Notes: generated from the letters alone by a model not told the origin. A DNA stretch of 64,000 nt from Gammaproteobacteria bacterium (GCA_030428105.1 JAUIBE010000002.1:124001-188000); one strand, 5' to 3'; positions 52,311 to 63,288 are shown, numbered from the stretch's first letter. Numbers and translations: made by a program.

Positions 52311-53195
52311 ATGAGTTTGCCCCCCGTGTACCTGGTAGACGCCAGCGTCTACATCTTCCGCGCCTGGTTCTCGATGCCGGATGAGTTTCAGAACCAGCAA
52401 GGCCAACCCACCAACGCGGTCTATGGCTTCACCGGCTTCCTGTGCAGCCTGCTTGAACAAACCCGCGCGCAGCATGTTGGTGTCGCCTTCGACGAGTCGC
52501 TGACCACCAGCTACCGCACCGAGATTTATCCCGAGTACAAAGCCAACCGCGACCCGGCGCCCGAGGAGCTCAAACGCCAGTTTGCCTGGGCGCGCGGCGT
52601 GGCCGAGGCGATGGGGCTGAAGTGCTACGGCGACCCCCGTTTTGAGGCCGACGACATTATCGGAACATTGTGCGAGCACTGGCGCGGCGAGGGCCACCCG
52701 GTGAACGTGGTCACCAGCGACAAAGACCTGGCGCAGCTGGTTCGGCCGGGAGATTACTGGTGGGACTTCTCACGCAACCAGAAGCTTTCCCCGGACGGCA
52801 TATTCAAGAAATTCGGGGTGAACCCGGAACAGATCGCCGACTACCTGGCACTGGTCGGTGACTCGGTGGACAACATCCCTGGCATTCCTGGCGTGGGGCC
52901 CAAGTCGGCCACCGCCCTGCTGGCCCATTTCGGCGACCTGGACACCATCTACCAGCGGGTGGCGGAAGTGGAGCACCTCTCGGTGCGCGGCGCCAAATCG
53001 CTGATGAACAAGCTGGTGGAGCACCGCGCCGCGGCGGACCTGGCCAAGTTGCTGACGGTGATCAACACCGAGGTGCCCAGCACCCTGGCCTCACCCGATA
53101 TCGTTCGCGCCGATACCGACACCACACGGCTCAACGAATTGTTCGACGACCTGGCATTCGGCCAGATGCTGCGGCAGCGGGTGCTGCAGGCGTAG
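52311..53195 (+). CDS. 5'-3' exonuclease (Pol I exonuclease-domain/Xni-like)
   Basis: 294 residues from the ATG at 52311. PIN-like N-domain ('VYLVDASVYIFRAWFSM', 'HVGVAFDESLTTSYRTEIYPEYKANR', 'DDIIGTLCEH', 'VVTSDKDLAQLV') supplies the metal-binding Asp residues. An H3TH domain follows ('ALVGDSVDNIPGIPGVGPKSATALLAHFGDLDTIYQRV'). It is a stand-alone flap endonuclease/5'-3' exonuclease acting on branched DNA, similar in size to ExoIX (Xni) and the Pol I N-terminal domain. It follows the repeat element without other genes. Confidence 0.9.
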   Translation: MSLPPVYLVDASVYIFRAWFSMPDEFQNQQGQPTNAVYGFTGFLCSLLEQTRAQHVGVAFDESLTTSYRTEIYPEYKANRDPAPEELKRQFAWARGVAEAMGLKCYGDPRFEADDIIGTLCEHWRGEGHPVNVVTSDKDLAQLVRPGDYWWDFSRNQKLSPDGIFKKFGVNPEQIADYLALVGDSVDNIPGIPGVGPKSATALLAHFGDLDTIYQRVAEVEHLSVRGAKSLMNKLVEHRAAADLAKLLTVINTEVPSTLASPDIVRADTDTTRLNELFDDLAFGQMLRQRVLQA

Positions 53196-53224
53196 TCGCC
53201 AGGGTCGCGCTCTAAAGACCGCCC

Positions 53225-54625
53225 TTACTGGTGATCGCGCGCCTTGGAAAGGGTTTCTTCCTCGAACTTGAGCATGTCGGGGGCAATGATGTCGTTTCCG
53301 GCGTCCAGCGCCGTCCGCAGCACCGTGACTTCCTCTTCAGCCTCTGCATCGGCGTTGGCAAAGTAGTAGATGGAATCGCCACGAATGGCGCCGCCGGCCG
53401 GCTTGTTGAACCACTCCAGCGCGATGGCCATGGGGCGAACATCCTCGACCGTGCCGCCACTGGCGTCGAGCTGCAGTGACATCACGCGCTGCGGGCTAAT
53501 ACCCGACTGCACGATGATCAGGTCGGTGCCGGTGTGAAACAGGCCGGAAATACCGCCCAGGTTGAGCGTATCGGGGCCCTGCAACATCGCCGCGCCCTCG
53601 TTCTCGGGGTCAATGACCAGCACGCCTCGGGCGGCGTCCGCCAGGTAGATGCGCGAACCGGTTGGCGAAATAGCCATGTCGGTGAAACCGTTCAGTTCCT
53701 TGTCCGCCAGGTACGGCGCAAAGATCTCGGCGTCGGCGCTCTTGCGATAAAGCACGGCGGTTTCACGGTCGGCGACAAACACGTCACCGCCAGGAGTCAC
53801 AGCCAGGCTGCCAAAGGCATGCGGCCCCTTGGCGGGATCCGGCATGTACTGGCCAGCCGGTTCCAGGCTGTCCAGCTCAAACGCGAACAGGCCGGACTTG
53901 CCCACATCCTCGTTGCTATAGCCTTCGAACTGAGGGGTTGCGGCACTGGAAATCCACAGTCGATTGTTTTCGGCATCCACGGCAACGCCCATGATGCTCC
54001 ACAGGCCATTGTCCTTGTCGGCCGCCAGCAGCTTTTTCACCTTGCCGTTCTCGTCCACGGCCAGCAGTTCGCCTTTCTCGGCGGTGCCCACCAGGAACCG
54101 TTCGCGGCTTTCATCCCAGGCAATTGCCCGGGGCAGCGCATGCTTTGAATCCAGTGCAAAAACCGGCTCGGCTTCACCGGCAGGATTACCCGCACGGATC
54201 AGCAAATCGTTGAGGTAGTCGTATACCTCGGTGCCGTGCAGGTTGATGGTTTCTTCCAGCGAATCAAAGTCGAAGCTCAGCCCCTGCTGCTGCATCTGCA
54301 GCATGTAGTTGTAGGCCGATGTCGGTCGCTCCATCATCGCGTAGGCGCGCACCATGTTGACCAGGTTTTCCGGGTCGTACGGCTCCTGGCGGCGCAGCAG
54401 GATGGTGGTTTGCAGCAGGCGCAGGCCGTTGTCTTCGGCGATGGCCTGGCGGGCCATCTCTTCCAGGCCGGGGACATCTTTCGGAAAGCGGCTGGAGGGT
54501 TTAACCGGTTTCTTGGCCTGGGCGGCTTCTTGCGGATTGCCCTCGGCGGCGTCTGGTTGCTGGGCCAGCGCTGGCTGGATAAACAAGGCCAGGGCCACGG
54601 CAGCGGAAATCATTCTCAAATTCAT
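53225..54625 (-). CDS. Exported beta-propeller-like protein of unknown function
   Basis: 466 residues; signal peptide 'MNLRMISAAVALALFIQPALAQQ'. Residues ~45-140 are helical with a TPR-like run ('LVNMVRAYAMMERPTSAYNYMLQMQQQGLSF'). Residues ~150-430 alternate like an NHL/SMP-30 propeller ('LPRAIAWDESRERFLVGTAEKGELLAVDENGKV', 'GSLAVTPGGDVFVADRETAVLYRK', 'FTDMAISPTGSRIYLADAARGVLVIDPE'). No catalytic signature found. Probably a periplasmic binding or scaffolding protein. It is divergent from the Nudix gene. Confidence 0.75.
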   Translation of the reverse strand: MNLRMISAAVALALFIQPALAQQPDAAEGNPQEAAQAKKPVKPSSRFPKDVPGLEEMARQAIAEDNGLRLLQTTILLRRQEPYDPENLVNMVRAYAMMERPTSAYNYMLQMQQQGLSFDFDSLEETINLHGTEVYDYLNDLLIRAGNPAGEAEPVFALDSKHALPRAIAWDESRERFLVGTAEKGELLAVDENGKVKKLLAADKDNGLWSIMGVAVDAENNRLWISSAATPQFEGYSNEDVGKSGLFAFELDSLEPAGQYMPDPAKGPHAFGSLAVTPGGDVFVADRETAVLYRKSADAEIFAPYLADKELNGFTDMAISPTGSRIYLADAARGVLVIDPENEGAAMLQGPDTLNLGGISGLFHTGTDLIIVQSGISPQRVMSLQLDASGGTVEDVRPMAIALEWFNKPAGGAIRGDSIYYFANADAEAEEEVTVLRTALDAGNDIIAPDMLKFEEETLSKARDHQ

Positions 54626-54745
54626 TGTTATTCAACGGCGAACCCGTTCGGTCCGCACTCCTGTGACAGTCTCAACGAGGTGATTGGAGGCTTCATTCCC
54701 ATATTGGTTCAACTTGCCACGAATGCAACGCTACAATGCGCAGCC

Positions 54746-55303
54746 ATGAACGATGAAAGCGACACCCTGAGGGTACACGCCACCGGCCGGTTTTTGCGCC
54801 TGGTGGAGCGCGACGACTGGGAATTTGCCTGTCGCGCCAACTCGCGCGGCGTGGTCATCCTGGTGCCGGTCACCGACGAAGGTGAGCTGGTACTGGTTGA
54901 GCAGTACCGCATTCCGGTGCAGTCGCGAGTGATCGAACTGCCCGCCGGACTGGTGGGCGACCTCGACGACCGCGACGAACCGCTGGGCGTGGCCGCACGC
55001 CGGGAATTGCTGGAAGAGACCGGCTACGAGGCCCGCGAGTGGGCGTTGATGCTCGAGTGTCCCAGTTCATCGGGAATGAGCGATGAAATCATCACTTTCG
55101 TGCGCGCCTCGGGCCTGAAAAGAGTTGGGCCTGGCGGCGGCGATGAAAGCGAAGATATCGAGGTGCACCGCGTCCCGCTCAGCGAGGTTGACCGCTGGCT
55201 GCAAGAGCGAATTTCCGCAGGCCAGATGGTCGACCCGAAAATCTGGTCGGCGCTGTACTGGTTGAAGTTTCCGGAGGCGACACCATGCTTGCAGGAATTA
55301 TGA
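54746..55303 (+). CDS. Nudix hydrolase (ADP-ribose pyrophosphatase-like)
   Basis: 185 residues from the ATG at 54746; the frame opens far upstream, antisense to the propeller gene, and is not credible there. The Nudix box is 'GVAARRELLEETGYEA' preceded by 'PAGLVGDLDDRDEPL'. The spacing from Gly to Glu is one residue longer than the classic GX5E. 'ELVLVEQYRIPVQSRVIELPAG' is typical of the ADP-ribose/NDP-sugar group. It clears nucleoside diphosphate derivatives. Its last 19 bases overlap the next gene. Confidence 0.85.
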   Translation: MNDESDTLRVHATGRFLRLVERDDWEFACRANSRGVVILVPVTDEGELVLVEQYRIPVQSRVIELPAGLVGDLDDRDEPLGVAARRELLEETGYEAREWALMLECPSSSGMSDEIITFVRASGLKRVGPGGGDESEDIEVHRVPLSEVDRWLQERISAGQMVDPKIWSALYWLKFPEATPCLQEL

Positions 55304-56337
55304 ACACAGCAAGGGCCAGCCTTGTCGCCCTGTTGCTTGGAGCGATCTTGATGAACCACCCGCAAAGTACATCCGCCGACCACGACAGCGAAGCTCCGGT
55401 AGCCATCGTTATCCACGGCGGCGCCGGCACCATTCGCCGCGGCGACCTGGATGCAGACAAAGAAGCCCAGCTGCGCGCCACGCTGGAAGAGTCGGTTCGT
55501 GCTGGCCACGCGATTCTCCTGGAAGGCGGAACCAGCCTGGATGCGGTAATGGCCGCGGTGGTGATCCTGGAAGACTCGCCGCTGTTCAACGCGGGCCGCG
55601 GCGCGGTGTTTAACGCCCAGGGCGGTCACGAATTGGACGCCTCGTTGATGGAAGGCGCGGGCCGCCAGGCCGGCGCAGTGGCCTCGGTGGAAGGCGTGCG
55701 CAACCCGATTCTGCTGGCCCACAAGGTGATGACCGATTCGCCCCACGTGATGCTCATGGGTGAAGGCGCGGAAGAGTTCGCCCGCCTTCATGACATCGTG
55801 TTCGAGCCCCCCGAGTGGTTCGACACCGAGTTCCGCCGCCAGCAACTGGAACGCATCCGCGAACGCGACCCGAATGCCCACGCGGTATCCGAGTCACCCG
55901 ATGAGTGGCTCTCTACCGTTGGCGCGGTTGCGCTCGACCAGCATGGCAACCTGGCGGCCGCCACCTCTACCGGCGGCACCACCAACAAGCGCTGGGGCCG
56001 GGTGGGCGATTCGCCGATCATCGGCGCCGGCACTTTCGCCGACAACCGTTCCTGCGCGGTCAGCGCCACCGGCACCGGTGAATACTTCATTCGCGCCACC
56101 GTGGCCAAGGACATCTGCGCCCGCGTGCAATACCTGCAGAAGCCGCTGGCCGAAGCCGTTGGTGACGTGATCCACGGTGAACTGGTGGAGATGGGCGGCG
56201 ATGGCGGCGTGATCGCCATGGACCCGGCTGGCAACATCGTGATGGATTTCAACACCGAGGGCATGTACCGCGCGGCGATTGCCGCCGACGGCAGCCTCAG
56301 CGTTGAGATTTACCGCGACGGCGAGGGTTCGAAGTAG
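55285..56337 (+). CDS. iaaA: Isoaspartyl peptidase/L-asparaginase (Ntn hydrolase)
   Basis: 350 residues; ATG at 55285 has CCGGAGG 8 bases upstream inside the Nudix gene. Signal-like N-terminus ('LVALLLGAILMNHPQSTSA') suggests export. Family blocks are 'VIHGGAGTI', 'DSPLFNAGRGAVFNAQGGHELDASLMEG' and the autocleavage site with nucleophile Thr in 'STVGAVALDQHGNLAAATSTGG', then 'VGDSPIIGAGTFADN'. It hydrolyses isoaspartyl dipeptides and asparagine after self-processing into two chains. Convergent with metF, with a 28-base overlap of the 3' ends (56310-56337). Confidence 0.92.
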   Translation: MLAGIMNTARASLVALLLGAILMNHPQSTSADHDSEAPVAIVIHGGAGTIRRGDLDADKEAQLRATLEESVRAGHAILLEGGTSLDAVMAAVVILEDSPLFNAGRGAVFNAQGGHELDASLMEGAGRQAGAVASVEGVRNPILLAHKVMTDSPHVMLMGEGAEEFARLHDIVFEPPEWFDTEFRRQQLERIRERDPNAHAVSESPDEWLSTVGAVALDQHGNLAAATSTGGTTNKRWGRVGDSPIIGAGTFADNRSCAVSATGTGEYFIRATVAKDICARVQYLQKPLAEAVGDVIHGELVEMGGDGGVIAMDPAGNIVMDFNTEGMYRAAIAADGSLSVEIYRDGEGSK

Positions 56338-57170
56338 GACTTGAGGTTCTGGTACAACCGCAGCGTGGCGTTGGCGCGATTGAGGGTGTACATGTGCAGC
56401 CCGGGCACGCCCGCGGCCAGCAGCCGGTCGCACAGGTTGGTCACCACTTCCAGTCCAAACTCGCGAATCGATGCCCCATCATCGCCGTAGCTCTGTAGCC
56501 GTCGGCGAATCCACTGCGGGATTTCCGCGCCGCAAATGCCCGAAAACCGCGCCAGTTGCGTGTAGTTGGTGATCGGCATGATGCCGGGGGTAATCGGGAT
56601 ATCCACGCCGATGCGCTCCAGGTCATCCAGCAGGTGGAAATAGCTCTCGACGTTGAAGAAATACTGCGTGGTGGCGCCATTGGCCCCGGCATCCACCTTC
56701 TGTTTGAAGTAGCGAAGGTCGGATTCCGGCGAGGGTGATTCCGGGTGAAACTCGGGGTAGCAGGCCACCTCGATATGAAACGCATCACCAAATTCCTGGC
56801 GAATCCACTTCACCAGTTCATTGGCGTAGCGAAACGGGCCGGGCGTTTCCTCGCCTTCCGGACGGTCGCCGCGCAGCACCACCAACCGATCAACCCCGCG
56901 GTCCTGGTAATCGGACAGCAAGGTTTTAATGCGCTCGGTGGAAGGCGCCATGCAGGAAATGTGGGGCGCCACGGGGACACCCGACTCGTCCATCAGGGTG
57001 TCCACCGTTTCCAGGGTTGAGTCCTGCGCCGAGCCGCCGGCGCCGAAGGTCACCGAAAGGTAATTCGGATTCAGCCGCGCCAGCTTTTGCCAGGTGGATT
57101 CTAAGATGAGTTGCTGTTCCGCCGTCCGTGGCGGAAAGAACTCAAATGAAATACCTGGCGTTGGCTCCAT
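56310..57170 (-). CDS. metF: 5,10-methylenetetrahydrofolate reductase
   Basis: 286 residues, the bacterial single-domain FAD-TIM-barrel enzyme. 'ISFEFFPPRTAEQQ', 'YLSVTFGAGGSAQDSTL', 'APHISCMAPSTERIKTLL', 'LVVLRGDRPEG', 'NGATTQYFFNVESYFH' and 'PGIMPITNYTQLARFSGICGAEIP' are all present. It makes 5-methyl-THF for methionine synthesis. It is third in the minus-strand cluster metK-ahcY-metF, with about 20 bases to ahcY. The 3' end overlaps the convergent isoaspartyl peptidase gene. Confidence 0.95.
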   Translation of the reverse strand: MEPTPGISFEFFPPRTAEQQLILESTWQKLARLNPNYLSVTFGAGGSAQDSTLETVDTLMDESGVPVAPHISCMAPSTERIKTLLSDYQDRGVDRLVVLRGDRPEGEETPGPFRYANELVKWIRQEFGDAFHIEVACYPEFHPESPSPESDLRYFKQKVDAGANGATTQYFFNVESYFHLLDDLERIGVDIPITPGIMPITNYTQLARFSGICGAEIPQWIRRRLQSYGDDGASIREFGLEVVTNLCDRLLAAGVPGLHMYTLNRANATLRLYQNLKSYFEPSPSR

Positions 57171-57190
57171 CCCTGCGCTTGCCCATCAGG

Positions 57191-58633
<1,443 letters not shown>

Positions 58634-58650
58634 GTTCTGTGTCTCCTGTC

Positions 58651-59820
58651 TTATGCCTGGAGGCCGGCTGCGTCGCGCAGCGCTTCCGCGTGTTCGCGGG
58701 CTTCCCAGGGCACGTTCAAATCTTCGCGGCCCATGTGGCCATAAGCGGCCAGCGGGCGGTAAATGGGTTTAATCAGGTCGAGGCTGCGGATGATTCCATA
58801 CGGCCTCAGGTCAAAATGCTCGCGCACCAGTTGCTCGATGCGCTCTACCGGAATGTGCTCGGTGCCGAAAGTCTCGACGCTTACCGAGGTGGGCTCGGCC
58901 ACACCGATGGCGTAGGAGACCTGGATCTCGACCCGATCGGCCAGCCCCGCCGCCACCAGGTTCTTGGCCACGTGGCGCGCCGCATAGGCAGCCGAGCGGT
59001 CGACCTTGGACGGGTCCTTGCCGGAGAATGCGCCGCCGCCGTGGCGCGCCATGCCGCCGTAGGTGTCGACGATGATCTTGCGCCCGGTGAGGCCGGCGTC
59101 GCCCACGGGCCCGCCAATTTCGAAGCGGCCGGTAGGGTTGATGTGGTACTTGGTGTTGGCGTCCAGCCACTCGGCCGGCAGCACCGGCTTGATGATGGTT
59201 TCCATCACCAGTTCGTGCAGTTGCTGCTGGCCAATTTCCGGGCTGTGCTGGGTGGAAAGCACCACGGCCTCGATGCCTGCCGGAACACCATCTTCGTAAC
59301 GGAAAGTGACCTGGCTCTTGGCGTCGGGGCGCAAGTGACGGCGGCCGTCATCGGTGGTGCGGCGCACGTCCGCCTGGCGCTTCACCAGCTCATGGGCGAA
59401 GTAGATTGGCGCCGGCATCAGCACATCGGTTTCGTTGGTGGCGTAACCAAACATCAGGCCCTGGTCGCCCGCGCCCTGGTCTTCGGGGCGTTCACGATCA
59501 ACACCCTGGCTGATGTCTTCTGACTGCTTGCCAATCATGTTGACGATGGCGCAGGTGTTGCCGTCGAAACCAACTTCCGACGAGTCATAGCCGATATCCA
59601 CGATCACCTTGCGGACGAGCTCTTCCAGGTCGATCCACGCGCTGGTGGTGATCTCACCGCCGAGAATGGCGGCGCCGGTTTTTACAAAGGTTTCGCAGGC
59701 CACGCGTGCGGACGTGTCCTCGCTGAGGATCGCATCAAGTACGGCGTCCGATATCTGGTCGGCCACCTTGTCGGGATGCCCTTCCGAAACCGATTCGGAA
59801 GTAAAAAGGTAGTTGCGCAT
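58651..59820 (-). CDS. metK: S-adenosylmethionine synthetase
   Basis: 389 residues, full length. '[25 protein letters not shown]', '[12 protein letters not shown]' (ATP loop), '[21 protein letters not shown]' and '[22 protein letters not shown]' are intact. It forms SAM from methionine and ATP. First gene of metK-ahcY-metF. The promoter region holds a 32-bp dyad (59859-59890) 39 bases upstream of the start. Confidence 0.97.
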   Translation of the reverse strand: MRNYLFTSESVSEGHPDKVADQISDAVLDAILSEDTSARVACETFVKTGAAILGGEITTSAWIDLEELVRKVIVDIGYDSSEVGFDGNTCAIVNMIGKQSEDISQGVDRERPEDQGAGDQGLMFGYATNETDVLMPAPIYFAHELVKRQADVRRTTDDGRRHLRPDAKSQVTFRYEDGVPAGIEAVVLSTQHSPEIGQQQLHELVMETIIKPVLPAEWLDANTKYHINPTGRFEIGGPVGDAGLTGRKIIVDTYGGMARHGGGAFSGKDPSKVDRSAAYAARHVAKNLVAAGLADRVEIQVSYAIGVAEPTSVSVETFGTEHIPVERIEQLVREHFDLRPYGIIRSLDLIKPIYRPLAAYGHMGREDLNVPWEAREHAEALRDAAGLQA

Positions 59821-59858
59821 GGCTGTCTGCCTCTTGGATTATTGCCGGGTTGCGAAGT

Positions 59859-59890
59859 ATATATCTTCTAATCGCGATAAAGAGATATAT
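59859..59890. promoter_or_regulatory. 32-bp imperfect palindrome, probable operator of metK-ahcY-metF
   Basis: Dyad centred on ATCGCGAT (59871-59878) with AT-rich outer arms ATATATCT and AGATATAT; 13 of 16 positions match. TATACT on the minus strand (59856-59861) overlaps its edge and could be the metK -10, so a bound protein would block transcription. The arrangement suits a repressor such as the ArsR-type SahR reported for SAM-cycle genes in proteobacteria, or a MetJ-like factor; the regulator is not identified. Confidence 0.55.
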
Positions 59891-60017
59891 TCTACTGTAG
59901 TCCCCCTTCGAACGCAAAACCATGCACTGCGCGTACAACCGGTTTTGCTGGAAGGCGGGGTGTGGAGCATTTAGAATGCTCGCCTTGTGTCCGAATTAGC
60001 CTGAGAGAGAATTACGT

Positions 60018-61520
60018 ATGCCCAGGACCCTTTCGTCTTCCATCCTGCACAACTTCCTTGGGAACGCTTCTGACTGGTACAAGCTCACCATCGTCGCGTT
60101 CCTGGTGCTGAACCCGCTTCTGCTGATTGCCCTCGGCCCGTTTGTGACCGGCTGGATCATCGTCCTGGAGTTTATTTTCTGCCTGGCCATGGCGCTGAAG
60201 TGCTACCCACTGCAGCCCGGCGGCCTGCTGGCCTTTGAGGCTGTACTGATGGGCATGACCTCGCCCGGTACGGTTTACCACGAGGCTGAGGCCAACTTCG
60301 CCGTCATTCTGCTGTTGATTTTCATGGTGGCGGGCATCTTCTTCCTCAAGGACATGCTGCTGTACATCTTCACCAAGATCATCACCCGCGTGCGCTCGAA
60401 GATGTTGCTGTCGCTGATGTTCTGTTTTTCAGCAGCGGTGCTGTCGGCGTTCCTAGATGCCTTGACGGTGACCGCGGTGATCATCTCGGTGGCCGCCGGT
60501 TTCTACGCGGTGTACCACAAGGTGGCCTCCGGCAAGGGTTTCGACTCCGATCACGACCATGCCGATGACACCGGCATTGGCAACGAGACCCGTGAAGACC
60601 TGGAGGGCTTCCGCGCCTTCCTGCGCAACCTGATGATGCACGGTGCCGTGGGCACTGCTCTGGGTGGTGTCACCACCATGGTTGGCGAACCACAAAACCT
60701 GCTGATCGCCGAGATCGCAGGCTGGGAGTTCATCGAATTTTTCATCCGCATGCTACCGGTCAGCGGCCCGGTCTTTATCGTCGGCATGCTCACCTGTGTC
60801 GCGGTAGAGAAGTTCAAGATCCTGGGCTACGGCGCCCAGCTTCCCCCGGCGGTGCGTCGCATTCTCGAAGAGTTCGACCGCCTGGAAGACGAAAACCGCA
60901 GCACCCGCCACAAGGCTGCCCTGCTGATGCAGGCGCTGGTCGCCATCTTCCTGGTGGTGGCCCTGGCCTTCCACTGGGCGGAAGTTGGCTTGATTGGCCT
61001 CGCGGTCATTGTTCTGGCCACGGCTTTCACCGGCATCATCGAAGAACACCAGTTGGGTCACGCATTCTCCGAGGCGCTGCCTTTTACCGCCCTGCTGGTA
61101 GTGTTCTTCGCCATCGTCGGCGTGATCCACGACCAGCACCTGTTCAAGCCGGTCATCGAGGCCGTGTTCGCGATGGATCCGGATATGCAGGTGCCGATGT
61201 TCTTCCTGGCCAACGGCGTGTTGTCCGCGATTTCCGACAACGTCTTTGTCGCCACGGTGTACATCAGCGAGGTCCAGATGGCGCTGGAAGCCGGCGATAT
61301 TTCGCGCGAGTTCTTTGACCTGCTGACGGTAGCCATCAACACCGGCACCAACATTCCGTCGGTAGCCACCCCGAACGGCCAGGCTGCGTTCCTGTTCCTG
61401 CTGACCTCGGCCCTGGCGCCGCTGATCCGGTTGAGTTACGGGCGCATGGTGCTGCTGGCACTGCCGTACACCATCACCATGACGATCACCGGACTGCTGG
61501 CCACGATTTACCTGCTGTAA
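60018..61520 (+). CDS. nhaB: Sodium/proton antiporter NhaB
   Basis: 500 residues with about 12 membrane segments. It matches NhaB throughout: '[24 protein letters not shown]', '[23 protein letters not shown]', '[28 protein letters not shown]', '[21 protein letters not shown]' and '[14 protein letters not shown]'. It expels Na+ in exchange for H+. ATG at 60018 is preceded by GAGAGAG. Divergent from metK. Upstream, GAGCATT/AATGCTC (59965-59981) is a small perfect dyad around a possible -10 (TAGAAT). Confidence 0.95.
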   Translation: MPRTLSSSILHNFLGNASDWYKLTIVAFLVLNPLLLIALGPFVTGWIIVLEFIFCLAMALKCYPLQPGGLLAFEAVLMGMTSPGTVYHEAEANFAVILLLIFMVAGIFFLKDMLLYIFTKIITRVRSKMLLSLMFCFSAAVLSAFLDALTVTAVIISVAAGFYAVYHKVASGKGFDSDHDHADDTGIGNETREDLEGFRAFLRNLMMHGAVGTALGGVTTMVGEPQNLLIAEIAGWEFIEFFIRMLPVSGPVFIVGMLTCVAVEKFKILGYGAQLPPAVRRILEEFDRLEDENRSTRHKAALLMQALVAIFLVVALAFHWAEVGLIGLAVIVLATAFTGIIEEHQLGHAFSEALPFTALLVVFFAIVGVIHDQHLFKPVIEAVFAMDPDMQVPMFFLANGVLSAISDNVFVATVYISEVQMALEAGDISREFFDLLTVAINTGTNIPSVATPNGQAAFLFLLTSALAPLIRLSYGRMVLLALPYTITMTITGLLATIYLL

Positions 61521-61533
61521 CGCGGTTTACGAA

Positions 61534-62075
61534 CAAGTCTTCCCGGAAGTGCGGACACTTTAGTGGCCGTGCTATCCGGGACCCACCGGCTAAATAGAAG
61601 CGCCACCTGAGAGGCACAGACGTGGCCGCCCCAACCAGGGGTTTCACCCGCGTGTCTGCTTGAATGGCCTCAAGGCGCATCCGAAGCTTCGCTTCTCATT
61701 CGCCTTGGCCTACCCGCCCAGCTCGTTGCGTTTTGTGGGCGCGGCCATACAGTGCGTCCTTGCACTGGATGGCCTAACCGGGCGTCCCTGCCCGGTTGCC
61801 CAGTCTCTGCACTCCCTGTGCGGCATCCAAGCTTAAGGCCACGGGGTAAAACACCTGCTTGTGTCGGCCCGGGAGGCACATGCGTTTCAGGCCGTGGGAT
61901 GGGGTGCTCCTTCCGCGACCTTAAATCACAGGGACGTGATTTAAGAGTTACATGGACGTACTTGCGCGTGTCGTGGAAGGAGCACCCCTCCCGCGGCTCC
62001 ATCTATGCCACCCGTGCAACGCTTCTGTTCCACCGGTGGGTCCCGGATAACGCTACTCGCGTTTCCGGGATGACG
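61534..62075. repeat. Structured repeat element, copy 2
   Basis: The stretch 61521-62131 has no gene. Core 61573-62049 has 30-bp terminal inverted repeats with a few mismatches. The outer ends are degenerate at the left (TCTTCCCGGAA near 61537) and intact at the right (CCGGGATGACG ending 62075). The interior repeats the hairpin series of copy 1, with stems 61904-61919/61970-61985 and 61920-61929/61936-61945. Several stem pairs differ from copy 1 yet stay paired. It lies just after nhaB, so it may also supply its transcript end. Open frames across it are not credible. Confidence 0.85.
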
Positions 62076-62097
62076 GTAAGCGCCTTCCGGGATGACG
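62065..62097. repeat. Two copies of CCGGGATGACG at the right end of copy 2
   Basis: CCGGGATGACG at 62065 and 62087, 22 bases apart, mirror the tandem right ends seen after copy 1. Confidence 0.75.
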
Positions 62098-62131
62098 GGA
62101 GATCGAAATTCTGTGATGAGGTTGTAACTAG

Positions 62132-62407
62132 CTAGCGAAAAATCAGCCAGGTCAGGTAGGCAATCAGGATAAAGATAATCGGGAGGATGACGATAAAGGA
62201 CTTGCGTGCCGCGCCCATCAGGCGGGCGCCCGAGTCTTGCATCGCCTCGGCGCGGTCCTGGAGGCGCTCCGCGCGCTCGTACTGCACCTTGAACATCTCG
62301 AACTGCTCGCGCTGGATTTCCAACGCCTCGTTCTGGCGCTGAAGCTGGATTTCCTGGTTCTTGAGAATGTCCTCCAGGACATCCACCACTTCTCGATTGG
62401 AACTCAA
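62132..62407 (-). CDS. Small coiled-coil single-pass membrane protein
   Basis: 91 residues. Residues ~5-55 form a charged coiled coil rich in Gln/Glu ('EDILKNQEIQLQRQNEALEIQREQFEMF', heptad-like). Residues ~68-89 form one membrane helix ('SFIVILPIIFILIAYLTWLIF'). Family unknown; such tail-anchored small proteins often act as adaptors. It ends just after repeat copy 2. Confidence 0.7.
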   Translation of the reverse strand: MSSNREVVDVLEDILKNQEIQLQRQNEALEIQREQFEMFKVQYERAERLQDRAEAMQDSGARLMGAARKSFIVILPIIFILIAYLTWLIFR

Positions 62408-62494
62408 TGCGGGTCTCCTGCTGGTTCAGGAATGGCGCAAGCCTGCACAACGCCCCTGGGCCAGGCGCCTCAAAATGGTTACTGGAAGCCGGTG

Positions 62495-62929
62495 CTAGTA
62501 ACTGCCGGCGATGTAGTGTGACAGCTGCTCTACCTCTGCCTCTTTTTCAACCAGCATATGCTTCACCAGGTCGCCCAGCGAAACGATGCCTTCCATGGTC
62601 TCGCCGTCAGACACGATCAAGTGCCTGCATCGACAGGTTGTCATGGTTTCCATGGCAGTTTCAACGGAGTCGCCGGGCTCCACCGTGATCAGTGGCGACG
62701 ACATCACCTCGTGCAACCGGGTATCGGCCGAGGACCGGCCTTTGAGTGCAATTTTTCGGAGGTAGTCCCTTTCCGTGAAGATGCCCGTGGGCACGTCGTC
62801 ATCCGAGACAACCACGGCGCCGATGTTGGCGTCCGACATGATGCCGATGGCTTCCAGAACCGAGACATCCTTGCCGACCGTCACAACCGCGCCGCCTTTC
62901 CGATCCAGTACTTCGCGAATCGTGGACAT
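62495..62929 (-). CDS. CBS-domain protein
   Basis: 144 residues made almost entirely of a CBS pair. CBS1: 'VSVLEAIGIMSDANIGAVVVSDDDVPTGIFTERDYLRKI'. CBS2: 'MSSPLITVEPGDSVETAMETMTTCRCRHLIVSDGETMEGIVSLGDLVKHML'. Such pairs bind adenosine nucleotides (AMP, ATP, SAM) and act as energy or redox sensors. No effector domain is attached. The ends are near canonical, so the protein is complete. Confidence 0.9.
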   Translation of the reverse strand: MSTIREVLDRKGGAVVTVGKDVSVLEAIGIMSDANIGAVVVSDDDVPTGIFTERDYLRKIALKGRSSADTRLHEVMSSPLITVEPGDSVETAMETMTTCRCRHLIVSDGETMEGIVSLGDLVKHMLVEKEAEVEQLSHYIAGSY

Positions 62930-63003
62930 GGCAGTACAACCTTGCGGGTTGGTGTCCCTTCAGTTTAGACCCGGTTGGGGATTTTACAAAGCCGTTCCCG
63001 CGC

Positions 63004-63288
63004 TCAATCGCGCCGCCTGGAGATCACGGTATATTCCGCGTCGATAACGTTAGAACGGTCCGAAGGCTGGTTTGTCGGGCCGGAAGGCTGCTGCTCCACA
63101 CCCTTTCGGCGCAGCCACCAGCGGCGTATCGAAAGGACAATCCACGAAACCACGCCCAGCGCAGCGATGACGGCAAAGACGAAAACGCCGAACACGACAG
63201 CGCCGGCTATCAGCAGGACGGCGAATACCGCGGCAAGAATCCGCGACAATGGATTGGCGGGTGGAGCACTGATGTAGTATCGGGGCAT
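63004..63288 (-). CDS. Small membrane protein of unknown function
   Basis: 94 residues from the ATG at 63288 ('MPRYYISAPPANPLSRILAAVFAV'); the frame opens further upstream to 63351. Two close hydrophobic segments ('RILAAVFAVLLIAGAVVFGVFVFAVIAALGVVSWIVL') form a likely helical hairpin, followed by an Arg/Lys-rich cytoplasmic tail. No family recognised; weak ribosome-binding site. Confidence 0.6.
   Translation of the reverse strand: MPRYYISAPPANPLSRILAAVFAVLLIAGAVVFGVFVFAVIAALGVVSWIVLSIRRWWLRRKGVEQQPSGPTNQPSDRSNVIDAEYTVISRRRD

Noticed and set aside
59821-60017. SAM or SAH riboswitch in front of metK
   Set aside because: No SAM-I, SAM-II or SAH riboswitch core could be found on the minus strand; the clear feature is a DNA palindrome.
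61752-62135. 127-codon frame across repeat copy 2
   Set aside because: It runs out of the element into flanking sequence and does not align end to end with the frame in copy 1.
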